Assembly: GCA_020161695.1 (NCBI GenBank)
Contig: JAIUOO010000001.1
Span: 496,001 to 560,000 of the forward strand
Direction: 5' to 3'
DNA: 64,000 nucleotides
Origin: Pseudomonadota bacterium
GTDB lineage: Bacteria; Pseudomonadota; Alphaproteobacteria; Rhizobiales; Phreatobacteraceae
Shown one piece after another: positions 52,580 to 60,181 of the stretch; the stretch's first letter is position 1; each line of letters opens with the position of its first letter. The notes under the pieces are model-generated. The model searched no databases and was not told the DNA's origin. It saw only the letters and a program-made list of their open reading frames with translations. The position numbers were made by a program, and so were the translations under genes.

Positions 52580-53236
52580 TCAGAGCGCGTTGATGTCGGC
52601 GGATTCCAGCACGCGTTTCGGTGCGCCGTGGCGGGCCACGCGGATCATGGCGCGGCCGAACTGCTCGCTGGTCGTGACAAGACCGGGCGCGAGCCGCTTC
52701 ATCAGCGGCAGCAGCACGCCCATCGTCGCATACATCGCGCGATACCAGCCGGTCTTCGAGGTGATGCCCGGCGCCGGCTGGATGGCCACGGGGCGGAAGA
52801 CATAGCCCTTGAACGGCAGGGCCAGGACGACGTTCTCGGCGGCCCCCTTCACCCGGGCCCACATGACCGAACCCTTCTCGGTGCTGTCGGCGTTGCGACC
52901 CGAGACGAACACGAAGGTCATCTGCGGATTGAGCCGGGCAAGCGTGGACGCGGCGGCCACGGTCAGGTCGTAGGTCAGGCGGCGATAGTCCTCCTCCTTC
53001 ATGCCGACCGAGGTCACGCCGAGGCAGAAGAAGCAGGCTTCGTAGCCGGCAAGATCGGCTTCGATGGCGGAATAGTCGAAGAAGTCGCGATGGATCAGTT
53101 CGCGCAGCTTCGCATGCTGCCGCCCCGTGGCCGACCGCAGCACCGCGAGCACTTCCGTGATGCCGTCGTCCTTGAGGCATTCGGCGAGCACGCCCTGCCC
53201 GATCATGCCGGTCGCGCCGAAGATGATGACCTTCAT
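52580..53236 (-). CDS. NAD(P)-binding atypical short-chain reductase-like protein
   Basis: This 218-residue protein has the Rossmann start MKVIIFGATGMIGQGVLAECL and resembles the NAD(P)H-binding/SDR-a proteins (HIM1-like epimerases). The catalytic Tyr-x3-Lys of classical SDRs is not visible, so it may be a binding protein or sensor. I chose ATG 53236 with GAGGG upstream; the longer frame is rejected. It is convergent with YbaK. Confidence 0.85.
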   Translation of the reverse strand: MKVIIFGATGMIGQGVLAECLKDDGITEVLAVLRSATGRQHAKLRELIHRDFFDYSAIEADLAGYEACFFCLGVTSVGMKEEDYRRLTYDLTVAAASTLARLNPQMTFVFVSGRNADSTEKGSVMWARVKGAAENVVLALPFKGYVFRPVAIQPAPGITSKTGWYRAMYATMGVLLPLMKRLAPGLVTTSEQFGRAMIRVARHGAPKRVLESADINAL

Positions 53237-53326
53237 ATGCCCCTCTGCCTCATCGACACGACGTTTCGCAACCGTCCTCGCCGGACCTATCATGACCGGA
53301 GTTCAGCACATATGGGAGGCGCAGCG

Positions 53327-53707
53327 ATGATCGACCATGTCTCCGTCGCGGTCGGCGATCTCACGCGCGCGGCGGCGTTCTACGACGCGGCCTTCGCGCC
53401 GATAGGCCTGACGCGGCTCGTCACGCGCGAGCGAAGCGTCGGCTATGGCAAGGCCTATCCCGAATTCTGGATCAACCTGCGCGAGGGATATCGGGCAACG
53501 CCCGGCGATCCGGGCGCGCATATCTGCCTCAGGGCCCGCGACGAGGCGGCGGTTTCGGCCTTCCACGCGGCGGCGCTGGCGCAGGGCGGCGAGGATAGCG
53601 GCGCACCGGGTCCGCGGCAGGCGGCCATGACCACCTATTTCGGCGCTTTCGTCCTCGACCTCGACCGCAACAAGATCGAGGTCGTCACCTTTCCGAAGGC
53701 CGGTTGA
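53327..53707 (+). CDS. VOC superfamily (glyoxalase-like) protein
   Basis: The 126-residue protein has the paired beta-alpha-beta-beta-beta units of the vicinal-oxygen-chelate fold: MIDHVSVAVGDLTRAAAFYDAAFAPIG, GAHICLRARDEAAVSAFHAAALAQGGEDSGAPG and FGAFVLDLDRNKIEVVT. Metal-ligand positions His4 and the late Glu are present. It may be a dioxygenase, lyase or binding protein. ATG 53327 has GGGAGG 7 nt upstream. It is divergent from the NAD-binding protein. Confidence 0.9.
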   Translation: MIDHVSVAVGDLTRAAAFYDAAFAPIGLTRLVTRERSVGYGKAYPEFWINLREGYRATPGDPGAHICLRARDEAAVSAFHAAALAQGGEDSGAPGPRQAAMTTYFGAFVLDLDRNKIEVVTFPKAG

Positions 53708-53810
53708 GGCATAGCCCTCGATTTCTCGACCGGGCCACAGGAATCGGGTGGCTGGCGCGCATGCGACGCGCCACATTCGGCTCACGTTCAAGAGACCAGG
53801 AGCCAGTCCC

Positions 53811-54698
53811 ATGCTCAACGTCATCCAGCTCGAAAAGCATGGCATGCCCATCCGCCTCGCCGAGGCCGCCGACGATTACGAGATCGTCCGGCGTACGCTC
53901 GCCTTCATCACCGATCACTGGCGCCGCCAGCCGACGGTCGAGGAGATGGCCGAGCATGTCGGCCTCTCCCCCGGCCACCTGCACCACCTGTTCCGCCGCT
54001 GGGCCGGACTGACGCCGAAGGACTTCCTGCAGGCGATCACGCTCGACGCCGCCCGCGCCCTGCTGCGCGACGAGGCGACCGTGCTCGATACCGCCTACGA
54101 GGTCGGCTATTCCGGGCCGGGACGGCTGCACGACCTGTTCGTCACCCACGAGGCCATGTCGCCCGGCGAGTTCAAGACCGGCGGCGAGGGGCTGACCATG
54201 CGCTACGGCTTCCATCCCTCGCCTTTCGGGCAGGCCATCGTGGTGGCGACGGATCGGGGCCTTGCCGGCCTCGGCTTCTGCGACGCCGGCGGCGAGCCCT
54301 CGGCGCTCGCCGACATGAAGGGCCGCTGGCCGAAGGCGGCCTTCGTGGAGGACGTGTCGGTGACCGGCCCGATGGCGCAGCGCATCTTCGACCCCAAGGC
54401 CTGGGCCGGCGAGCGACCGCTGCGCGTCTGTCTGATCGGCACCGATTTCGAGGTGCGCGTCTGGGAGACGCTGCTGCGAATCCCGATGGGCAAGGCGACG
54501 ACCTACTCGACCATCGCCAACCATATCGGCCGGCCGACAGCCGCCCGTGCGGTGGGCGCGGCGGTGGGCAAGAACCCGATCTCCTTCGTGGTGCCCTGCC
54601 ACCGGGTGCTCGGCCGCTCCGGCGCGCTGACCGGCTATCACTGGGGCCTGACGCGCAAGCAGGCCATGCTCGGCTGGGAGGCCGGGCACGCGGGGTGA
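53811..54698 (+). CDS. Ada-like fusion: AraC-type HTH plus O6-methylguanine-DNA methyltransferase
   Basis: This 295-residue protein joins an AraC-type DNA-binding domain (about residues 25-115: VEEMAEHVGLSPGHLHHLFRRWAGLTPKDFLQAI) to a DNA-repair methyltransferase with the acceptor Cys263 in VVPCHRVLG. Compared with E. coli Ada it lacks the N-terminal zinc domain that carries the Cys38 sensor, so it may repair and bind DNA but cannot use the usual methyl-phosphotriester switch. ATG 53811 has GGAG 10 nt upstream. It is followed by palindromic repeats. Confidence 0.95.
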   Translation: MLNVIQLEKHGMPIRLAEAADDYEIVRRTLAFITDHWRRQPTVEEMAEHVGLSPGHLHHLFRRWAGLTPKDFLQAITLDAARALLRDEATVLDTAYEVGYSGPGRLHDLFVTHEAMSPGEFKTGGEGLTMRYGFHPSPFGQAIVVATDRGLAGLGFCDAGGEPSALADMKGRWPKAAFVEDVSVTGPMAQRIFDPKAWAGERPLRVCLIGTDFEVRVWETLLRIPMGKATTYSTIANHIGRPTAARAVGAAVGKNPISFVVPCHRVLGRSGALTGYHWGLTRKQAMLGWEAGHAG

Positions 54699-54761
54699 TG
54701 GAGGGGGCTGCGCCTCAACAGCATGGCCGCGCCCTTTTTCAGCAAGGATAGGCTCCCGTGA

Positions 54762-54887
54762 ACCCTCTCCCCTTGCGGGAGAGGGTGCCCGCGCCAGCGG
54801 ACGGGTGAGGGGAGCAATGCCCACCCCCCTCATCCGGCGCCTGTCGCCTTAGCCCTTCTCCCGCAAGGGGAGAAGGGCTAAGGCGAC
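54762..54887. repeat. rhizobial composite palindromic repeat with a 20-bp perfect hairpin
   Basis: The left hairpin has 10-bp arms ACCCTCTCCC (54762-54771) and GGGAGAGGGT (54777-54786). The right hairpin has 20-nt arms 54843-54862 and 54868-54887, every base paired, with a 5-nt loop. Between them GGTGAGGGG and CCCCTCATCC mirror each other, so the whole unit is a large imperfect palindrome. It lies between the Ada-like and MATE genes. Confidence 0.8.
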
Positions 54888-54991
54888 GCGGGCGGCGCAT
54901 TGATCCGAGCCCTCCAGCACAGACCGCCAAACCATGCCTCCCCTGCCCGGCTGCCTCTGGATTTCCCGGTAGCGCTGGCTAGAAGGGCGGG

Positions 54992-56323
54992 GTGACCGCC
55001 CTTCCCTCCGTCGCCCCGCCCGTCGTTTCCCACGCCCGCGTGCTCGGCATCGCGGTGCCGATGATCTTCGCGCATGTGACGACGCCATTGCTCGGCATCG
55101 TCAGCGCCACCGCTATCGGCCGGCAGGGCGATGCCACCCTGCTCGCCGCCGTGGCGCTCGGCGCTGTCATCATCGACGTCATCTTCTGGGCCTTCGTGTT
55201 CCTGCGCATGGGCACGATCGGACTGACCGCGCAGGCGCTGGGCGCGCGCGACGAGACCGAGCGGCGCGCCGTCATCGCCCGCGCCCTGCTGCTGGGCTTC
55301 GCCATCGGCCTTGCGATGATCGCACTCCAGCGGCCGATCGTGACCGGCATGCTGACCCTCATGGGCCCCTCGCCCGAAGTGAGCGCAGCGGCCGACACCT
55401 ATGTCTCGCTGCGGCTCTGGTCGGCGCCCGCGACCTTCGTCAACTACGCCATTCTCGGCTGGCTGATCGGACAGGCGCGTACCGTCACCGGCCTCGTCCT
55501 GCAGATCGTCATCAACGTCGCCAACATGGCGCTGACCGTGCTGCTGGTCAGCCGCTTCGGCTATGGCGTGGCCGGCGCGGCGGCGGCCAATGCCATCGCC
55601 GAGATCGGCGGCGCGCTTGCCGGCTTCGTCGTCGTGCTGAAACTGCTCGGCGGGCGCTTCGCCGTGTCGTGGCAGACAGTGCTCGACCGGACGAAGATCA
55701 TCCGCACCATCGCGATCAACCGCGACATCATGATCCGCACGGCGGCGCTGGTCGGCTCCTTCGCCTTCTTCACGCGGCAGGGCGCGGTCGGCGGCGACAC
55801 GGTGCTCGCGGCCAATGCCATCCTGATGAACCTCGTCGGCGTCGTCGCCTTCTTCCTCGACGGCTTCGCCACCTCGGCCGAACAGCTCGGGGGCCAAGCG
55901 GTGGGCGCGCGCCACGAGGCCTCGTTCCGCCGGGCCGTCCTGCTGTCGGGCATCTGGGCCATCGCCTTCGGCACGGCGGCCTCGCTGGTCTTCTTCGGCT
56001 TCGGCGGCGGGGCCATCGACCTGATTTCGACATCGGAGGCTGTGCGCGCGGAGGCGCGGCGCTACCTGCCCTATGCGGCGCTGACGCCCTTCACCGGGGT
56101 CATGGCCTTCCTGTTCGACGGCGTGTTCATCGGCGCGACATGGTCGGCCGCGATGCGCAACTGCATGGTCGCGGCCTTCGCGACCTTCATCGCGGCGTGG
56201 TGGCTCTTGAAGGGCTACGGCAATGACGGGCTGTGGATCGCCTTCCTGATCCTGCAGGCGGTGCGCGGGCTCTATCAGGCGGCTGTGCTGCCCGGCCTGA
56301 TGCGGGCGACGTTCCGAAGCTAG
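54992..56323 (+). CDS. MATE family efflux transporter (DinF-like)
   Basis: The 443-residue protein has twelve membrane helices in two pseudo-repeats and the MATE pattern VLGIAVPMIFAHVTTPLLGIVSATAIGRQGDATLLAAVALG, with the second repeat around residue 240. It exports drugs or metabolites driven by a Na+ or H+ gradient. GTG 54992 has AAGGG nearby. It is convergent with pyrD (1-nt gap). A paired regulator is not seen. Confidence 0.94.
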   Translation: MTALPSVAPPVVSHARVLGIAVPMIFAHVTTPLLGIVSATAIGRQGDATLLAAVALGAVIIDVIFWAFVFLRMGTIGLTAQALGARDETERRAVIARALLLGFAIGLAMIALQRPIVTGMLTLMGPSPEVSAAADTYVSLRLWSAPATFVNYAILGWLIGQARTVTGLVLQIVINVANMALTVLLVSRFGYGVAGAAAANAIAEIGGALAGFVVVLKLLGGRFAVSWQTVLDRTKIIRTIAINRDIMIRTAALVGSFAFFTRQGAVGGDTVLAANAILMNLVGVVAFFLDGFATSAEQLGGQAVGARHEASFRRAVLLSGIWAIAFGTAASLVFFGFGGGAIDLISTSEAVRAEARRYLPYAALTPFTGVMAFLFDGVFIGATWSAAMRNCMVAAFATFIAAWWLLKGYGNDGLWIAFLILQAVRGLYQAAVLPGLMRATFRS

Positions 56324-56324
56324 A

Positions 56325-57404
56325 TCAGCCGAGTTTCCAGTCGGCGTTCTGCGTGCCGATCACGTCCGTAATCGATGTCCGCCCGTCGCGACGCAGGCGC
56401 GCGAGCAGCCCGGCCTTGATGTCCCCGACGAGGCCGAAACCCTTGAACACCATGGCGGAATAGAGCTGCACCAGCGTCGCGCCCGCGGCGATCTTGGCAT
56501 AGGCGTCCTCGGCCGAGGCGATGCCGCCGACGCCGACCAGCGGGAACTGGCCCTCGACCCGCCGAAAAGCTTCGGCCAGCATCTGCGTCGAGCGGTCGAA
56601 CAGCGGCGCGCCGGAGAGGCCGCCCGTCTCTTTCGCCGTCGCCTGATCGATCAGCGTGTCCGGCCGGGCGATGGTGGTGTTCGACACGATCATGCCGTCG
56701 ACGCCGCGCTTGCGGCTGACCCGCACCATGTCGTCGAGGCCGTCGAGAGAGAGGTCCGGCGCGATCTTGACGAGGATGGGCCGGCCGGGAGCCGCCTTGT
56801 CGCGCGCCTCGATGCAGCGCGCCAGCACCTCGTCGAGGAAGCCCGCCTGCTGGAGATCGCGCAGGCCCGGCGTGTTCGGCGACGACACGTTGATCGACAG
56901 ATAGGAAACGTGGGGCGCCAGTTTCTCGACCAGCAGGCCGTAATCTGCGATGCGGTCGGCGGTGTCCTTGTTCGGCCCGATATTGACGCCGACCACGCCG
57001 CTGCGCCCGGCGCGGCCGGCAAGACGGCGCGCGACGACATCGACGCCGTCCGAGTTGAGGCCGTAGCGATTGATCACGGCCTCGTCGGGCACGAGGCGGA
57101 AGACGCGCGGCTTCGGATTGCCGGCCTGCGGCTTCGGCGTGACGCCGCCGACCTCGACGAAGCCGAAGCCGAGACGCAGGGCGGCGTCCGGCACCTCGGC
57201 ATGCTTGTCGAAGCCCGCCGCGAGGCCGACCGGGTTCGGGAAGGTCAGGCCGAAAGCCGAGACGCCGAGCCGGCGGTCGTCATCGGCGCAACGCGGGATC
57301 GGCAGCGCCTTCAGCGCCGCGATGGCGAGTTGGTGGCCGGTTTCGGCATCGGTCGCGAGAAGCAGCGGCCGGGCGAGACGGGAGGCGAGCGAGAGCAGCG
57401 ACAT
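56325..57404 (-). CDS. pyrD: dihydroorotate dehydrogenase (quinone), class 2
   Basis: PyrD oxidises dihydroorotate to orotate in pyrimidine synthesis, using FMN and the membrane quinone pool. The 359-residue protein has the amphipathic N-terminal helix for the membrane ([15 protein letters not shown]) and the class 2 motifs [57 protein letters not shown] with the catalytic Ser, and [15 protein letters not shown] 57404 is preceded by the first copy of a rhizobial repeat. Neighbours are MATE and metZ. Confidence 0.97.
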   Translation of the reverse strand: MSLLSLASRLARPLLLATDAETGHQLAIAALKALPIPRCADDDRRLGVSAFGLTFPNPVGLAAGFDKHAEVPDAALRLGFGFVEVGGVTPKPQAGNPKPRVFRLVPDEAVINRYGLNSDGVDVVARRLAGRAGRSGVVGVNIGPNKDTADRIADYGLLVEKLAPHVSYLSINVSSPNTPGLRDLQQAGFLDEVLARCIEARDKAAPGRPILVKIAPDLSLDGLDDMVRVSRKRGVDGMIVSNTTIARPDTLIDQATAKETGGLSGAPLFDRSTQMLAEAFRRVEGQFPLVGVGGIASAEDAYAKIAAGATLVQLYSAMVFKGFGLVGDIKAGLLARLRRDGRTSITDVIGTQNADWKLG

Positions 57405-57472
57405 GGCCGGTGTTTGGCATCGGCAGGCCCAAGGGGCAAGACCGCTGTTGGGGTCGCACGACAGCGCAACAT

Positions 57473-57563
57473 CGTCATGGCCGGGCTTGGCCCGGCCATC
57501 CACGACTTTTCTAGGTCACTGGCGCTCAAGTCGTGGATGCCCGGCACAAGGCCGGGCATGACG
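57473..57563. repeat. palindromic rhizobial intergenic repeat, copy 1
   Basis: The 91-bp unit begins CGTCATGGCCGGGCTTGGCC and ends GGCCGGGCATGACG, an inverted repeat in which the two ends pair. A second copy lies at 63225-63318. It occupies the region upstream of pyrD and downstream of metZ. It is a non-coding dispersed repeat and may act as a terminator. Confidence 0.85.
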
Positions 57564-57580
57564 GTAGGGGCAACCGTGCC

Positions 57581-58807
57581 TCAGAGCCTGACGATCTTCG
57601 CGTCCGCCGGCCATTCCAGCGTCTTGAGCGCCTGAGCGAGGTCCTCGATCAGGTCATCCGGGTCCTCCAGGCCGACCGACAGGCGCAGCAGGCCGTCGGT
57701 AATGCCCATTTCGAGCTTCTCCTCGGGCGTGAAGCGATCATGCGTGGTGGTCGGCGGATGGGTGATCAGGCTCTTGGCATCGCCGAGATTGTTGGAGATG
57801 CGGATGATGTTCAGCGCATTGGCGACGCGGAACGCGCCGGCCTTGCCGCCCTCGACCTCGAAGGCGATCAGCGTCGAGCCGCCGCGCATCTGGCGCTGCG
57901 CCAGTTCGTATTGCGGGTGATCCTTGCGGCCGGGATAGAGCACCTTGGTGATGCCCGGCAGCTCGGCCAGCGCATCGGCGACTTTCGCGGCGTTCTGGGT
58001 CTGCCGCTCGACGCGGACCTGCAGCGTCTCCAGCGCCTTCAGCGCCACCCAGGCGGTGAACGGGCTCATGGCCGGGCCGGTCTGGCGCAGGTACTGGTAG
58101 ATGTAGTCCTGGATGAACTGCTTGGAGCCGAGGATGGCGCCGCCAAGGCAGCGACCCTGCCCGTCGATGTGCTTGGTGGTCGAATAGACCACGCAGTCGG
58201 CGCCAAGCTCCAGCGGGCTCTGCAGCAGCGGCGTCGCGAAGACGTTGTCGACCGTCACCTTGATGCCGGTCTTCCTGGCGATCTGGCAGATGGCCGCGAT
58301 GTCATAGACCTCGAGCGTCGGGTTGGTCGGGCTTTCGAGGAAGAAGACCTTGGTGTTGGGGCGCACGGCGGCCTGCCACTGGGCGAGGTCCGCGCCGTCG
58401 ATCAGCGTCGATTCCACGCCGAAGCGCGGCAGCAGGTTCTCGATGATGTAGCGGTTCGAGCCGAACAGCGCCTTGGCCGCCACGACATGGTCGCCGGCAG
58501 AGAGCTGGCCGAACAGCGCGGCATTCACGGCGGCCATGCCGGTGGCGGTCGCCTTGGCGGCCTCCGCCCCTTCCAGCAGCGCCATGCGGTCCTCGAACAT
58601 CTGCACGGTCGGGTTCGAGAAGCGGGCGTAGATGAAGCCGGGATCGGTGTTCTTGAAGCGCGCCTCGGCCTGTTCCGCCGTCTCGTAGACGTGGCCCTGC
58701 GTCAGGAACAGCGCCTCGGAGGTCTCGCCGAACTCGGAACGCAGCGTGCCGCCGTGAACGAGACGGGTCGCGGGCCGTGCACGGGTGGGGTCGAACGGCT
58801 TCTTCAT
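57581..58807 (-). CDS. metZ: O-succinylhomoserine sulfhydrylase
   Basis: MetZ makes homocysteine from O-succinylhomoserine and sulfide, using pyridoxal phosphate. The 408-residue protein has the Cys/Met-metabolism fold: SEALFLTQGHVYETAEQAEARF, the ATATGMAAVNAALFGQL loop, VDNVFATPLLQSPLELGADCVVYSTTKHIDGQGR with the PLP lysine, and a C-terminal LRLSVGLEDPDDLIEDL. The ATG at 58807 has GAGG 7 nt upstream. A SAM-II riboswitch and terminator precede it, so its expression falls when SAM is plentiful. Confidence 0.96.
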   Translation of the reverse strand: MKKPFDPTRARPATRLVHGGTLRSEFGETSEALFLTQGHVYETAEQAEARFKNTDPGFIYARFSNPTVQMFEDRMALLEGAEAAKATATGMAAVNAALFGQLSAGDHVVAAKALFGSNRYIIENLLPRFGVESTLIDGADLAQWQAAVRPNTKVFFLESPTNPTLEVYDIAAICQIARKTGIKVTVDNVFATPLLQSPLELGADCVVYSTTKHIDGQGRCLGGAILGSKQFIQDYIYQYLRQTGPAMSPFTAWVALKALETLQVRVERQTQNAAKVADALAELPGITKVLYPGRKDHPQYELAQRQMRGGSTLIAFEVEGGKAGAFRVANALNIIRISNNLGDAKSLITHPPTTTHDRFTPEEKLEMGITDGLLRLSVGLEDPDDLIEDLAQALKTLEWPADAKIVRL

Positions 58808-58845
58808 GGCGAACCTCAGGCGCGCTGCGGGGCACTTGTCCCCGG

Positions 58846-58885
58846 AAAAAACAAAACCCGACCTGGCAAAAGCCGAGGCCGGGTT
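58846..58885 (-). terminator. intrinsic terminator (attenuator) of metZ
   Basis: On the minus strand AACCCGGCCTCGGC, loop TTTT, then GCCAGGTCGGGTT pair with one G-U and one bulge; a T-rich tail TTTTGTTTTTT follows. It lies between the SAM-II aptamer and metZ (38 nt before the ATG). Its 5' arm contains CCCGGCC, which can pair with GGCCGGG at the end of the aptamer to form an antiterminator. Confidence 0.88.
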
Positions 58886-58895
58886 GATCCCGTGC

Positions 58896-58956
58896 GCCCG
58901 GCCTTTTAGCGAGATGTTTAGCGTGGATCGCAAGCCGGCCGGCCAAATCTCCACGT
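58896..58956 (-). ncRNA. SAM-II riboswitch aptamer
   Basis: On the minus strand the sequence runs CGTGG-AGATTTG, then GGCCGGCCGGCTTGC, the closing CCACG, CTAAACATC and finally CGCTAAAAGGCCGG. This is the compact SAM-II H-type pseudoknot: P1 is CGTGG/CCACG, the L1 loop contains AGATTTG, and the GCTAAA-type 3' end pairs back to the P2 segment. Family members control metA/metZ in alphaproteobacteria. It sits about 90 nt before the metZ start codon. Confidence 0.9.
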
Positions 58957-58966
58957 CGTGGTCAGC

Positions 58967-58995
58967 TTGGTAGGATTGCCGAGAGAACGCGTCAA
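58967..58995 (-). promoter_or_regulatory. probable promoter of metZ
   Basis: On the minus strand a -35 TTGACG (58995-58990), a 17-nt spacer and a weak -10 TACCAA (58972-58967) predict transcription starting near 58960, right at the first base pair of the SAM-II aptamer. The positional fit supports the reading, although the -10 is poor. Confidence 0.5.
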
Positions 58996-59023
58996 GTGTT
59001 TTGTTCGTTTTGACGAACGTTTT

Positions 59024-59038
59024 GTTCGTCGGGAGTTC
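59024..59038 (+). promoter_or_regulatory. LexA-like box GTTC-N7-GTTC upstream of dcd
   Basis: GTTCGTCGGGAGTTC has the alphaproteobacterial LexA pattern GTTC, seven nucleotides, GTTC. It ends 7 nt before the dcd ATG and overlaps its ribosome-binding site. Extra GTTCGT and ACGAAC copies just upstream form a further dyad, TTTTGTTCGT repeated. The match may be chance. Confidence 0.35.
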
Positions 59039-59044
59039 GCCGGG

Positions 59045-60139
59045 ATGGTCGAGGACATGACTCAGGGCATTCTGCCGGCTCAGGCGATCGAGGAACTGGT
59101 GGCGCGCGGCGCCATCCGCATCGCGCGGGCGCTCGACGCCGATCAGGTGCAGCCCGCCTCTCTCGACCTGCGCCTCGGCTACCGCGCCTACCGCATCCGC
59201 GCGAGCTTCCTTCCCGGTCCGAACACGACGGTCGCTGACCGCCTGCAATCGCTCGCGCTCCACGAGATCGATCTTTCGCGCGGAGCCGTGCTGGAAACAG
59301 GCTGCGTCTATCTGGTCGAACTGCTCGAGGGGCTGGCGCTGCGCGACGGCATTTCCGCGACCGCCAACCCGAAGAGCTCGACAGGGCGGCTCGACGTCTT
59401 CACCCGCGTCATCCTCGACCGGGCGCAGGCCTTCGACACGATCCCGGCCGACTATGAGGGGCCGCTCTATCTCGAAATTTCACCGCAGACCTTCCCGGTG
59501 CTGGTCAGGACGGGATCACGCCTGTCGCAGATCCGCTTCCGGCGCGGCCGGGCGGAGCTGGCGCTGGACGAGATCAATGCACTGCAGGAGAGCGAACGCC
59601 TCGTCGACACCGGCGCGCCGGTGGTCGGCCCGGTCGGCATCGCCGTCTCCATCGACCTGATGGGCGAGGCCTGGGGCGGCCTGCTGGGCTATCGCGCCAA
59701 GCGCCATTCCAGCGTCATCGACGTGGACCGGAAAGCCGCCAACGACGTGCTCGACTTCTGGGAGCCGATCCAGGAGCGCGGCAAGGGCGAGATGATCCTC
59801 GACCCCGACGAGTTCTACATCCTCGCCTCCAAGGAAGCCGTGGTGGTGCCGCCGGACTATGCGGCGGAGATGCTGCCCTTCGACCCGCTGGTCGGCGAAT
59901 TCCGAGCGCATTACGCAGGCTTCTTCGATCCCGGCTTCGGCCATGCGGCGGCCGGCGGGCGTGGCGCGCGCGCGGTGCTGGAAGTGCGCTCGCGCGAGGT
60001 GCCGTTCATCCTCGAACATGGGCAGATCGTCGCCCGGCTGGTCTATGAGCGCATGACCGAACGGCCGCGCAGCCTCTATGGCGAGGTCGGCTCCAACTAT
60101 CAGGCGCAGGGCCTGAAACTGTCGAAGCATTTCAGGTAG
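59045..60139 (+). CDS. dcd: dCTP deaminase, long alphaproteobacterial form
   Basis: Dcd converts dCTP to dUTP, feeding thymidylate synthesis. The 364-residue protein is roughly twice the usual size (about 190) and belongs to the long DCD form (PF06559-like), with a dUTPase-like fold repeated. The N-terminal GILPAQAIEELV and ALDADQVQPASLDLRLGYRAYRI are the nucleotide-binding segment; the SATANPKSSTGRLDVFTRVILD segment corresponds to the catalytic core. ATG 59045 has GGGAG at 59031-59035; a second ATG at 59057 is possible. A LexA-like box overlaps the ribosome-binding site. It is divergent from metZ. Confidence 0.92.
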   Translation: MVEDMTQGILPAQAIEELVARGAIRIARALDADQVQPASLDLRLGYRAYRIRASFLPGPNTTVADRLQSLALHEIDLSRGAVLETGCVYLVELLEGLALRDGISATANPKSSTGRLDVFTRVILDRAQAFDTIPADYEGPLYLEISPQTFPVLVRTGSRLSQIRFRRGRAELALDEINALQESERLVDTGAPVVGPVGIAVSIDLMGEAWGGLLGYRAKRHSSVIDVDRKAANDVLDFWEPIQERGKGEMILDPDEFYILASKEAVVVPPDYAAEMLPFDPLVGEFRAHYAGFFDPGFGHAAAGGRGARAVLEVRSREVPFILEHGQIVARLVYERMTERPRSLYGEVGSNYQAQGLKLSKHFR

Positions 60140-60147
60140 GGCCGGAA

Positions 60148-60172
60148 AACCCTCTCCCATGGGGAGAGGGTT
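60148..60172. terminator. bidirectional terminator between dcd and the M20 gene
   Basis: AACCCTCTCCC (60148-60158) and GGGAGAGGGTT (60162-60172) form an 11-bp stem with a 3-nt loop between two convergent stop codons, 8 nt after dcd and 9 nt before the M20 stop. The A/T flanks fit two-way termination; the same CCCTCTCCC motif recurs in other window repeats. Confidence 0.75.
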
Positions 60173-60181
60173 CGACTGATG

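Noticed and set aside
51324..53180. 618-residue minus-strand frame
   Set aside because: It crosses nth, DUF2244, YbaK and the NAD-binding gene in wrong frames and has no domain.
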